Source: Maribacter huludaoensis (GTDB lineage: Bacteria > Bacteroidota > Bacteroidia > Flavobacteriales > Flavobacteriaceae). Taken from it: a stretch of DNA of 37,135 nt. The DNA lies in the NCBI RefSeq assembly GCF_029350945.1, contig NZ_JARKMS010000003.1:475839-512973 (forward strand), written 5' to 3'. A program made the translations under genes and the position numbers. This document shows positions 24,456 to 32,539 of this stretch, piece after piece. The notes under the pieces are model-generated. The model was not told where the DNA came from and did no database searches. It worked only from the letters and a program-made list of their open reading frames with translations. Within the stretch, counting starts at the first letter, position 1, and each line of letters opens with the position of its first letter.

Positions 24456-25550
24456 TTATAACCATTTTTTCTTTTTGAAATAAAACATCATTCCAATGAA
24501 TAATAAGATCATTACCACCCAAACAATATAGTAGCCATATTTGTAATGAAGTTCTGGCATATGATCAAAGTTCATACCATAAATTCCCGCAATAAATGTC
24601 AAAGGAATAAAAATGGAAGCCATTATGGTCAACACCTTCATTACCTCGTTCATTTTATTGCTCATATTACTCATATACATTTCCATTAAACTCATAGACA
24701 TTTCTCGGTAAATCTGTAAACTTTCATTAATCTCTATGGCATGGTCCAAAACATCACGTAAGAATAATTTGGTGTCTTTAGTAATCTTCGGATTTTCAGA
24801 GTCTATAAGTCTGCTGATCAATTCTTTTACAGGATAGATCCATCGTCTTATTTTTAAAATCTCTTTCTTTAATTGTTGAATGTTTTGGGCTACTATTGGC
24901 TCTGGGTTCTGGCAGACCTCTTCTTCCAAATTCTCTATTCTATTATTTAGGTTTTCAATGGCCAAAAAATAATTATCCACTATAGCGTCAAGTAAGGCAA
25001 AAAATAGATAATCTGCCCCTCTAGTTCTTATACGACCTAACTTACCGGTTATTCGTTCCCTGAGACCATTGAAAACATCTGCCTTTACCTCTTGGAAAAC
25101 CAGTACCGTATTTTCGTGTAAAACTATAGCAATATGCTCTCCAATAATTTCATCTTCTTCAGAGATATATAGCATTCTAAATATGCCAAAAATATAATCA
25201 TCGTATTCATCTATTTTGGGGCGTTGTTCAGTGTTAACAATATCTTCAAGGACTAAAGGGTTAAGGTTAAAATGCTTACCAAGTTTTTCAATGAAAGGCT
25301 CATCTGAAATACCTATTACATTGACCCAAGTAATTTTATCCGCACGCTCCTCTTTAAAAAATTGCTCTAAATTTTCAAATTCTTTGGTTTCAAATCCTTC
25401 GGCATTATAGGTGGTGCTATATATTACACTATCGCTACGCTCCTTATCGCCCATATAACTTATAGTTCCGGGGGCTTTACCTAATTTATTCTGCTGTCGG
25501 GATTTCTTTTTTTTTCTTTTTGGGAAGTTGAGCTTCTTGTTTGTAGCCAT
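24456..25550 (-). CDS. corA: Magnesium/cobalt transporter CorA
   Basis: The protein has 364 residues. It is a pentameric Mg2+ channel of the cytoplasmic membrane. A basic N-terminus (KKKKSRQQ) precedes the cytosolic funnel domain and the long coiled stalk helix. Two C-terminal membrane helices follow, the first ending in the signature YGMNF (GMN at about 325-327), with HMPELHYKYGY as the periplasmic loop, close to the MPEL loop of CorA. The end is strongly basic (KKKKWL). I chose ATG 25550; an upstream TTG would add two residues. It follows truA by 34 bp and could be cotranscribed with it. Confidence 0.95.
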   Translation of the reverse strand: MATNKKLNFPKRKKKKSRQQNKLGKAPGTISYMGDKERSDSVIYSTTYNAEGFETKEFENLEQFFKEERADKITWVNVIGISDEPFIEKLGKHFNLNPLVLEDIVNTEQRPKIDEYDDYIFGIFRMLYISEEDEIIGEHIAIVLHENTVLVFQEVKADVFNGLRERITGKLGRIRTRGADYLFFALLDAIVDNYFLAIENLNNRIENLEEEVCQNPEPIVAQNIQQLKKEILKIRRWIYPVKELISRLIDSENPKITKDTKLFLRDVLDHAIEINESLQIYREMSMSLMEMYMSNMSNKMNEVMKVLTIMASIFIPLTFIAGIYGMNFDHMPELHYKYGYYIVWVVMILLFIGMMFYFKKKKWL

Positions 25551-25584
25551 GAACAATTTTTTATAAATATATTAAAACTACGTT

Positions 25585-26370
25585 CTATTTATTGAAGTGC
25601 AATTGGTTTAACATTAATCCAGATCCCGGTGCAATCGTATTTAGTTTATGCGTAGCGCCGGTTACCAAGGACTCTTTTATCAGTTCTAACGTAAGTTCAT
25701 GCTTGCCAAGCTGTACCAAAGCCCCCATAATCATACGGATTTGATATCTCATAAAACCATTCCCAATAATTTTTAATACGTAACTCTTTTCAGGGAAAAA
25801 ATTCGCCGTTAAAATATCGTTCGCAACAATGGCACAGGAATCAACCTTGCGCATGGTAATGGTATTAGGTTTCAATGAAGCTGTATATACGCTAAAGTCA
25901 TGTGTTCCAGCAAACATAGCGGCTCCCTGCTTCATTAACCCTAAATCAAGCTCATCTAAATAATTCGTTATAAAAGGAGCACTAAACGGGTGATTTTTGC
26001 ATCCAAAAGAAAAAAAATAATGATACTCTTTTGTTTTACTACTCTTAATAATATTAAAGTTTGAATCAACAGGTTCTATAGAAAGCAACCGAATATCCGA
26101 AGGTAAATTTTTATTGAATTCTATTAAAAAAAAGTCCAAATCTAAAATGGGATTTTCTACAAAAAGTTCAAAAGCACCGGCAAGAGAAGAAACTTTGGCA
26201 TCTGTTCTACCGGCACCCAAAATTTTAAAAGGAGCATTTGGATATAGAAAAGTAAACGTTTTGTTCAGCATACCAACAACTGTTTTAAGCTTTGGCTGTT
26301 CTTGCCAACCATTGAACCTAAAACCCAAATATTGCAACCGTACCAAATAACAAAAGCGCTGTTTCTTCAT
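25585..26370 (-). CDS. truA: tRNA pseudouridine synthase A-like protein
   Basis: The protein has 261 residues. TruA converts U38-40 of tRNA anticodon arms to pseudouridine. Visible are RLQYLGFRFNGWQEQP, the catalytic Asp57 in GAGRTDAKVSS, the GNGFMRYQIRMIMGAL helix, and SGLMLNQLHF at the end (usual APPxGLxL, here APGSGLML). The canonical GRTDxGVHA is altered to GRTDAKVSS, so this is a divergent branch and the symbol is used loosely. I chose ATG 26370 because family similarity begins there; an extended start at 26430 would add 20 hydrophobic residues. It precedes corA. Confidence 0.85.
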   Translation of the reverse strand: MKKQRFCYLVRLQYLGFRFNGWQEQPKLKTVVGMLNKTFTFLYPNAPFKILGAGRTDAKVSSLAGAFELFVENPILDLDFFLIEFNKNLPSDIRLLSIEPVDSNFNIIKSSKTKEYHYFFSFGCKNHPFSAPFITNYLDELDLGLMKQGAAMFAGTHDFSVYTASLKPNTITMRKVDSCAIVANDILTANFFPEKSYVLKIIGNGFMRYQIRMIMGALVQLGKHELTLELIKESLVTGATHKLNTIAPGSGLMLNQLHFNK

Positions 26371-26658
26371 TATGTAAATGTAATTACTTATTAAACATAA
26401 GCAGATAAACGGTAACAACGAATTGTACACGATAAAACTTTTATGGAGATATTGGCACTACAAACCCCTACAATTAAATGATAAGGTTTTTATTGTTAAA
26501 TTGTATAAAAAATAGTAATATTAACCTATAAGATTCTTTACAAACAAGGAATTGAACAACGAACTTAACCGTTTATCGAATTGTTTTAGTTAATACCAAA
26601 GCTTCCTCGTAATTGCTATGAAATAATGGTTCTCCTAAACCCATAAAAACCAAACTAT

Positions 26659-27144
26659 ATGAATTCTATTAAAGGATTATTTACTTGGAAGCGAACGCTG
26701 ATCCTGTCAATTGTGGTGCTCTTTTTACTGAACGTCTTTAGTTTTTATGGCCTCTACACTAATAAATTTTATTTCTTTAAAATCGATAATTATATATTTC
26801 CTATTTTATCCGTAGTACACTTTGTCTTTTTATACGTACTATGGTTTAAAATCAATGAAAACGAACTAAGTGACCCACCAATGAGAACTTTAGAATATGC
26901 GCTGTATGGCATTTCATTGGTATACATCTATAAATTGGTAGATACTTTAATCGTATTGTCCAGTTATTCTGAGTTTGAAAATCACTTGATACCGAGTACG
27001 TTTTTACCGATCGGCTTTGTAATAGTGGCATTATATGTTGTTCTTCTACTGGTAACGCTGCTAGCAGTCGTTTATAGAAAAGAAATGGTAGGTACGTATA
27101 TATTTGACGATATGAACCAACATGTTGATCACTGGAATAACTAA
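26659..27144 (+). CDS. Four-helix membrane protein, unknown
   Basis: The protein has 161 residues and four hydrophobic helices (about 13-33, 43-64, 78-98 and 115-140), with a short polar tail. No known motif is seen. The C-terminal DDMNQHVDHWNN and EMVGTYIFD are hydrophilic and probably cytosolic. The 288-bp upstream gap from truA holds a distant 10-bp inverted pair (GATAAACGGT at 26404 and ACCGTTTATC at 26568). A perfect terminator follows. Function unknown. Confidence 0.75.
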   Translation: MNSIKGLFTWKRTLILSIVVLFLLNVFSFYGLYTNKFYFFKIDNYIFPILSVVHFVFLYVLWFKINENELSDPPMRTLEYALYGISLVYIYKLVDTLIVLSSYSEFENHLIPSTFLPIGFVIVALYVVLLLVTLLAVVYRKEMVGTYIFDDMNQHVDHWNN

Positions 27145-27164
27145 GAACCAAAAATATTTAGCAC

Positions 27165-27196
27165 ACCTCGATAAGAAATTATCGAGGTTTTTTTTT
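27165..27196 (+). terminator. Rho-independent terminator after the membrane-protein gene
   Basis: A perfect 10-bp stem ACCTCGATAA / TTATCGAGGT with a GAAA tetraloop is followed by nine T residues. Confidence 0.95.
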
Positions 27197-27330
27197 GCTT
27201 GTTTATTGTTGATTAGGCTATTATAAATCCATACAAAAAGTAAATAATAAACTAATGACCATGTAATTATCAAATTATTATACGACCTAATTAGCAAGTA
27301 AAACCTTTTACCAAACGATTTTATCACCGA

Positions 27331-27347
27331 TGTGATTTTTCTGTGAT
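27331..27347 (+). promoter_or_regulatory. Candidate PhoB-like direct-repeat box before the two-component operon
   Basis: TGTGAT (27331-27336) recurs at 27342-27347, an 11-bp period (TGTGATTTTTCTGTGAT), the spacing at which OmpR/PhoB-family dimers bind head-to-tail. It lies 27 nt before the response-regulator start at 27375 and directly before a -7-like TACTTTTT (27347-27354). A 5-bp dyad ATCAC/GTGAT (27323-27336) overlaps it. Autoregulation is likely but unproved. Confidence 0.45.
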
Positions 27348-27374
27348 ACTTTTTTTCTTTATTCGTATTTGACT

Positions 27375-28073
27375 ATGAAGCGTATATTAATTATTGAGGA
27401 CGATCCTGAAATCATTAAATTGTTAGAACTACATCTTTCTGATGTTAGCTATGAGACAACCATGGCCATGGATGGCAATGAAGGCTTACGATTAGCCTTG
27501 GAGAATGATTTTGAATTAATTCTGTTAGACCTTACTTTACCAGGTTTGGATGGTGTTGAAGTGTGTAGAAAATTACGTGCTACCAAAAACACGCCGGTGA
27601 TAATGCTTACCGCAAAATCTGAAGAAATAGACAGGGTTTTAGGTTTAGAAATAGGCGCGGATGATTATATGACCAAACCCTTTAGTATTAGAGAGTTATT
27701 GGCTAGGATCAAAGCAGTATTAAGGCGTACCAATAAAGTAGAAAAAAAACAAGAGGATACCTCTATTATCCTGGCCGAAGGACTTAAAATAGATATTGAC
27801 AAACGTAAAGTAGTTTTGGGCGATTATAAAATAGAACTATCTCCAAAAGAATTTGAACTGCTTGTATTGATGGCATCCAACCCGGGCAGAAACTATACAA
27901 GAACAGAACTACTGAATATTATATGGGGATATAATTTTGAAGGTTATGAGCATACCGTAAATTCTCATATTAATAGACTACGCGCAAAAATAGAATCTGA
28001 TATGGCAAACCCTACGTACATCTTAACAACCTGGGGCGTTGGCTATAAATTTAATGAAGAAATAATGGCATGA
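27375..28073 (+). CDS. OmpR/PhoB-family response regulator
   Basis: The protein has 232 residues. The receiver domain has acidic residues in EDDP, phosphoacceptor Asp52 (LLDLTLPG), the switch Thr in MLTAKS, and Lys in TKPFSIREL. A C-terminal winged helix (about 130-228) has SPKEFELLVLMA, GYEHTVNSHINRLRAKIE and the final TWGVGYKF. It binds direct repeats as a DNA-binding transcription factor. I chose ATG 27375; a TTG 6 nt upstream would add two residues. It overlaps the histidine kinase start by 4 bp (ATGA), so the pair is translationally coupled. Confidence 0.95.
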   Translation: MKRILIIEDDPEIIKLLELHLSDVSYETTMAMDGNEGLRLALENDFELILLDLTLPGLDGVEVCRKLRATKNTPVIMLTAKSEEIDRVLGLEIGADDYMTKPFSIRELLARIKAVLRRTNKVEKKQEDTSIILAEGLKIDIDKRKVVLGDYKIELSPKEFELLVLMASNPGRNYTRTELLNIIWGYNFEGYEHTVNSHINRLRAKIESDMANPTYILTTWGVGYKFNEEIMA

Positions 28074-29566
28074 TAAACAATGGTAAAACCCTTACGCCTA
28101 AATTAATAAAGAAATTATGGATTGCCTTCATTTTTCTTATTCTATTAATGGGCGCTTCGTACATTTTTATTACCGGTTATCTAACACTTAATTATAACCA
28201 GGCAATTACTCAGCGTATTAATGCCAATGTTGCCGAACATGTTATACAGGAGAAATTTCAAGAGGAAGCTCCATTCTTAGAGGACGGTAGTGTGAACAAA
28301 GCGCTTTTTGGAGATCTTATGCATGATATGATGGCCGTAAATCGCAGTATAGAAGTTTATCTTTTAAACAATTCTGGCGATATCTTATACTCCGTAGTTC
28401 TTGAGCATAATGAAAACGAACCTATGAAATCCGTTTCTTTAGGGCCCATTAAAAAATACATTGATACAAAAGGTCAAGAATTTATTTTGGGAGACGACCC
28501 GTTAAACCCAGAGGAACAGAACATATTTTCTGCGGCACCGTTTTCTATAGACGGTCATGAAGGATACATTTATATCATCGTTGCAGGTAAAGAGCTGGCG
28601 CTTATAAAAGAAAGCTTATTTAGCTCCTATTTTACAAAACTAAGTATTGGGGCTATAATATTGACAATGTTGTTTGCTGCGCTGATCGGTATTTTAAGCA
28701 TCTGGTTCTTGACCAAAAATCTAAGACTGATCACGCAGACGGTACGAAAATTTCAAGAAGGCGATCTAGATATTAGAATTGAGAATCCGGAACAATCGGA
28801 TATTGAAGTAGTGGCCCTTTCCTTTAATGAAATGGCAGATACCATTGTAGATAACATGGAAAAGATGAAGTCCGTTGATAATCTGCGTAGAGAATTAATC
28901 GCCAATGTTTCACACGATTTACGAACACCATTGGCCGTATTAAAAGGATATATAGAAACGCTGCAAATTAAAAACGAAACGCTTACGGAGCATCAGAAAG
29001 CAGAATATTTACAGATAACCCATAATAATATAGACAAGCTCTCAAGTTTAATAAATCAATTATTTGAATATTCTAAATTAGAAGCGGAACAAGTAACCCC
29101 AATTAAAGAGCCTTTTTCCATCACTGAACTTTCGCATGATCTAATTGCAAAATTCAGACTTTTGGCAGAACAAAAACAGATAGATCTTCAATTAGAAAAT
29201 CCTGAAGAAAATTGTATGGTGCATGCAGATATAGGATTGGTAGAAAGAGCTCTGCAGAATTTAATAGAAAATGCCATAAAATATACTGAACCCAAGGGGA
29301 AGGTAACATTGAGCTTGGTAAAGATGGGCAAACAAATTGAAATAAATATTACGGATACCGGTACCGGAATCCCCGTCAACGATCAACCTTTCATATTCGA
29401 CAGATATAAGCAAGTAGATAAAAATACTACCAAACAAGGATTAGGGCTTGGCCTGGCCATTGTTAAAAAAATAATGGACTTGCATGATACTACTATAATA
29501 GTATTAAGTAAACCCTATGAAGGAAGTTCTTTCATATTTAAGTTGCCCGCATGTCAATTACAATGA
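28070..29566 (+). CDS. Membrane sensor histidine kinase
   Basis: The protein has 498 residues. Membrane helices at about 16-36 and 190-213 bracket a periplasmic sensor domain of about 150 residues (EDGSVNKALFGDLMHDM, IEVYLLNNSGDILYSVVL), PAS-like in strand pattern. A HAMP segment (about 215-268, LRLITQTVRKFQEGDLDIRI) leads to HisKA with His282 (NVSHDLRTPLAV) and an ATPase domain with NAIKY, DTGTGIP and GLGLGLAIV. It phosphorylates the preceding response regulator. The signal is unknown. A terminator follows. Confidence 0.95.
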   Translation: MINNGKTLTPKLIKKLWIAFIFLILLMGASYIFITGYLTLNYNQAITQRINANVAEHVIQEKFQEEAPFLEDGSVNKALFGDLMHDMMAVNRSIEVYLLNNSGDILYSVVLEHNENEPMKSVSLGPIKKYIDTKGQEFILGDDPLNPEEQNIFSAAPFSIDGHEGYIYIIVAGKELALIKESLFSSYFTKLSIGAIILTMLFAALIGILSIWFLTKNLRLITQTVRKFQEGDLDIRIENPEQSDIEVVALSFNEMADTIVDNMEKMKSVDNLRRELIANVSHDLRTPLAVLKGYIETLQIKNETLTEHQKAEYLQITHNNIDKLSSLINQLFEYSKLEAEQVTPIKEPFSITELSHDLIAKFRLLAEQKQIDLQLENPEENCMVHADIGLVERALQNLIENAIKYTEPKGKVTLSLVKMGKQIEINITDTGTGIPVNDQPFIFDRYKQVDKNTTKQGLGLGLAIVKKIMDLHDTTIIVLSKPYEGSSFIFKLPACQLQ

Positions 29567-29590
29567 TTATAATTATTGCTATGAAAAGGA

Positions 29591-29623
29591 AAAGCCCTAT
29601 CCAAAATTATTGGATAGGGCTTT
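29591..29623. terminator. Bidirectional terminator after the histidine kinase gene
   Basis: A perfect 14-bp stem AAAGCCCTATCCAA / TTGGATAGGGCTTT encloses AATTA. It also serves the convergent lipoprotein gene, whose stop is at 29667. Confidence 0.93.
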
Positions 29624-29666
29624 CTTAATTATTAGGTCGCTATTAAAAAAACAACCTGGATTATCC

Positions 29667-30845
29667 TTAGTTAGAAGTATTTATTTGAGTAATAGTGTAA
29701 TTGCCATCTAAAACTTCCAATTCAAATACCGGCAATCTATCATTGGCAGGCCTGTTATTTGCTACGAATGTGTAAGCTCCGCCAAAAGTGTTACCTGTTT
29801 CATCAAGAAAATTAAAGGTTACCGTTTCTGGAGAAGTACCATCAAAGTTAAACGCAAATAATGAGATAGTGTACGTACCGTTTGCAAGTGGTGAAAAATC
29901 CTGCTTATCTATAAATAAATCTTCATTACCTGGGTTACTTGAAGAAGAAGACTCTACTTGGGTACCACTAGAATTGTAAACCCTAAGATCGAATAAATCG
30001 CTCTGGGTAGACCATGTGCTTATAATCTGCAACCCTTCACTTATCTCGGTAGTTGTAATAGCCATACTTGAATTAGATCCTATAATAACGTCATCGTTTT
30101 CAACACTGTCAATAGAAACTGTAATACTGTTATTACCTGCCGCGGTAATCTCACTATCATTGGCATCAACCGTAATAGCTCTTGACAACTGGCCTGCTGG
30201 AATAATCAACTCGCCATTTCCGCTAACACCATATCTATTATTATCGGTATCCGCAGTATAATAAACGACAATATCTTCATTAAGAGCTTTGCTCAATACA
30301 ACATCTATAACATAAAAAGAGTTTTCTTCTATGGTTACAGTTGAAGTTTCAAAACCTATTAAGGCCTCTCCATCCGTAATGTCTATCTGTACAAAACTAC
30401 CGTTATCACTAGGTGTAATGGTATTGGATAGTTCCGCTAAGCTAATAACGATATTTTCCATTCCACTTTCAAAAACACCATCAGATATAATAGTAAGTTC
30501 TGTTGTACCGGTCAATTCTCCCGCAGTAACTGTAATTGCATTTGAGCTAACCGTATAGTCCGTATTTATAATTGCAGAACCTGCAAAGTTTAGTTGTATA
30601 GTAACATCTTCTTCCTGTGCCGCTTCTATGGCCGCAGATATAACAATAACTTGAGCATCTGACTCTGTAGTCATTGTAGCACTTGAGGCAAGGGAAACTT
30701 TTGATAAATCTATTGGTGTAGGTACTTCAACTATTGTTTCAACTTCCACCTCTCTTTCAACGATTCTTTCTACCTCTACTTCTTCGGTTTTGGTACAAGA
30801 AAATAACAGCGCTGCAACTGATAAATACATCAGAGTTTTTTTCAT
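29667..30845 (-). CDS. Surface lipoprotein with Calx-beta-like repeats
   Basis: The protein has 392 residues. A lipoprotein signal ends FSC with Cys17. A charged hydrophobic linker (VEVERIVEREVEVETIVEVP, about 23-42) leads to two or more beta-sandwich units with the ExxxD, ItvtaGeLtgt and DgvfE signatures of Calx-beta domains (about 55-160 and 165-270). The last 120 residues are a beta domain with YTISLFAFNFDG resembling a pre-peptidase C-terminal-type fold. Probably exposed at the outer membrane, with Ca2+ binding possible. No catalytic motif. Promoter candidate at 30888-30917. Divergent from the Kelch-like lipoprotein gene. Confidence 0.75.
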   Translation of the reverse strand: MKKTLMYLSVAALLFSCTKTEEVEVERIVEREVEVETIVEVPTPIDLSKVSLASSATMTTESDAQVIVISAAIEAAQEEDVTIQLNFAGSAIINTDYTVSSNAITVTAGELTGTTELTIISDGVFESGMENIVISLAELSNTITPSDNGSFVQIDITDGEALIGFETSTVTIEENSFYVIDVVLSKALNEDIVVYYTADTDNNRYGVSGNGELIIPAGQLSRAITVDANDSEITAAGNNSITVSIDSVENDDVIIGSNSSMAITTTEISEGLQIISTWSTQSDLFDLRVYNSSGTQVESSSSSNPGNEDLFIDKQDFSPLANGTYTISLFAFNFDGTSPETVTFNFLDETGNTFGGAYTFVANNRPANDRLPVFELEVLDGNYTITQINTSN

Positions 30846-30887
30846 AATAATACTTAGATTAATTAATGGTTAATTTAAATTATACCA

Positions 30888-30917
30888 TAAAGATATGTTA
30901 ATGGTTTAATAAGCAAA
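30888..30917 (-). promoter_or_regulatory. Bacteroidota promoter for the Calx-beta lipoprotein gene
   Basis: Read on the minus strand, TTTG (30917-30914) is followed after 18 nt by TATCTTTA (30895-30888), 7 of 8 to TAnnTTTG. It lies 43 nt before the start codon at 30845. Spacing and both boxes fit the phylum's consensus. Confidence 0.55.
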
Positions 30918-31115
30918 AACGGTAATAATTTTTAATGTAAGAAATAACTTATGTTATTTTCGTAAGTATCTTAAAATCAATAGTTCTTGAATAACTATTT
31001 TTTTTCTGGTAGTAATTAATAAAAAGACCGGTTTATTTACTGCAATACATTTCTATTTCACTTTACAATATTTGTTTTTTAATTGGGTTATAGGTAAACC
31101 TTAAACACCTTACAA

Positions 31116-32471
31116 ATGAACTTAAAAAACTTACTATTTATTTCAATATCAGCCTTCTTTATTCAATCATGTTCTAATGACGACATGGTCAATGAACCTG
31201 AAGATCCGGTTACCGAAGAACCAACAACAGAAGAAACTGAAGAGACTGAAAATAGCGCTCCAGATCCGTTTAACTTACTTACTATTGAAAACGAATCAGC
31301 AAATACCTCTAGAACCCCTACTTTAACATGGGAAGCAAGTGCCGATATAGATAATGATGATGTTACTTATGACATTTACTTAGATACAGAAATGGTACCA
31401 CAAACCAAAATTGCTGAAAATCTTACAGAAACAACATTTACTGTTGTAGATGCACTAGATAGAGAAAGCACATATTATTGGAACGTTGTTGCTAAAGATG
31501 AAAATAATGCCGAAACTTCAAGTAATAGTATTTTTAGTCTTACAACTTCGGGTATCGTTTTTTCTGCTTCAGCGGTTGAAAGCAATACTTCATTTACCGC
31601 TAGAGATAAACATACTGTTGTTGAGTTCAATGGAAAATTATGGTTAATTGGAGGATCTGATGAAAACTATAATTTAGGTGATGTTTGGTCTTCAGAAGAT
31701 GGTGAAAACTGGACTTTGGTAGCCGAAACACCTTTTGGTTTGCCTAAAAAAGGGCATACTTCTTTAGTCTTTGATAATAAATTATGGGCAATTTCAGGCT
31801 TTTTTAATGATGTTTGGTCTTCTACTAACGGAATTGATTGGGTACGCACAACCTCTGATTTAGGCTTCGATACTAGAGAAGGGCATGCTAGTTTCGTTTT
31901 TAACAATAAAATGTGGATTGTTGGTGGTAGAGATAATCAATATCAAAGTTACAACGATGTATGGTCTTCTTCAGATGGTATAGAATGGACTCAAGAAACG
32001 GCAAATGCACAATTTTCTCCAAGAGCAAACCATACTATAACCGTGTTAAATGGTGTAATTTACCTTATTGGAGGCGGCGGTGTTTCAAGTGATTTTGTGC
32101 CTGGCTATTCTAATGAAGTTTATTCTTCTGTAGATGGTATTAACTGGACTAAAGTAGAAACTTCTTCAATATTTGATCCAAGAGAAGCGCATACAGCCAC
32201 TGCCTTTGATAATAAAATATGGGTTACAGGTGGTTGGCAAGTAACTTCTAATGATATGACAGGTGAACAACAAATAACTTCTTTTAACGATGTATGGTTT
32301 AGTGCTGATGGGGCTACTTGGCAACAATTAGAAACTAACGAAAATTATGAAGGAAGATTAGACCATGCTTCAGTTAGTTTTGAAGACAAACTTTATATCA
32401 TGGGCGGATTTAAAATAGGTCCTTCGCCTAACGATCGTGATTATTTTAACGATATTTGGGTAATAGAATAA
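31116..32471 (+). CDS. Lipoprotein with fibronectin-like domain and Kelch-like propeller
   Basis: The protein has 451 residues. A lipoprotein signal ends IQSC with Cys19, followed by a Glu/Thr-rich linker (21-50). Residues about 50-150 form a fibronectin III-like sandwich (PTLTWEASADIDNDDVTYDIYLD, TYYWNVVAKDENNAETSSN). Residues about 150-451 carry about six Kelch-like blades with WLIGGSD, NDVWSSTNGIDW and related strands. This is a surface protein for binding, perhaps to carbohydrate or protein. Divergent from the Calx-beta lipoprotein across 270 bp, and followed by a strong palindromic terminator. Confidence 0.85.
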   Translation: MNLKNLLFISISAFFIQSCSNDDMVNEPEDPVTEEPTTEETEETENSAPDPFNLLTIENESANTSRTPTLTWEASADIDNDDVTYDIYLDTEMVPQTKIAENLTETTFTVVDALDRESTYYWNVVAKDENNAETSSNSIFSLTTSGIVFSASAVESNTSFTARDKHTVVEFNGKLWLIGGSDENYNLGDVWSSEDGENWTLVAETPFGLPKKGHTSLVFDNKLWAISGFFNDVWSSTNGIDWVRTTSDLGFDTREGHASFVFNNKMWIVGGRDNQYQSYNDVWSSSDGIEWTQETANAQFSPRANHTITVLNGVIYLIGGGGVSSDFVPGYSNEVYSSVDGINWTKVETSSIFDPREAHTATAFDNKIWVTGGWQVTSNDMTGEQQITSFNDVWFSADGATWQQLETNENYEGRLDHASVSFEDKLYIMGGFKIGPSPNDRDYFNDIWVIE

Positions 32472-32492
32472 CAAACTCATTTTTAGCATAAA

Positions 32493-32522
32493 AAAAGCCC
32501 GTTCAAATTTGAACGGGCTTTT
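32493..32522. terminator. Bidirectional terminator, 30-bp perfect palindrome
   Basis: AAAAGCCCGTTCAAA is followed directly by its own reverse complement, giving a long stem with a tight loop. It lies between the convergent Kelch-like lipoprotein and ATPase genes. Confidence 0.93.
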
Positions 32523-32539
32523 CTATTTTATATGTTTTT

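Noticed and set aside
26404..26577. Distant 10-bp inverted pair GATAAACGGT / ACCGTTTATC
   Set aside because: The arms are about 155 bp apart in AT-rich DNA with no supporting structure; chance is likely.
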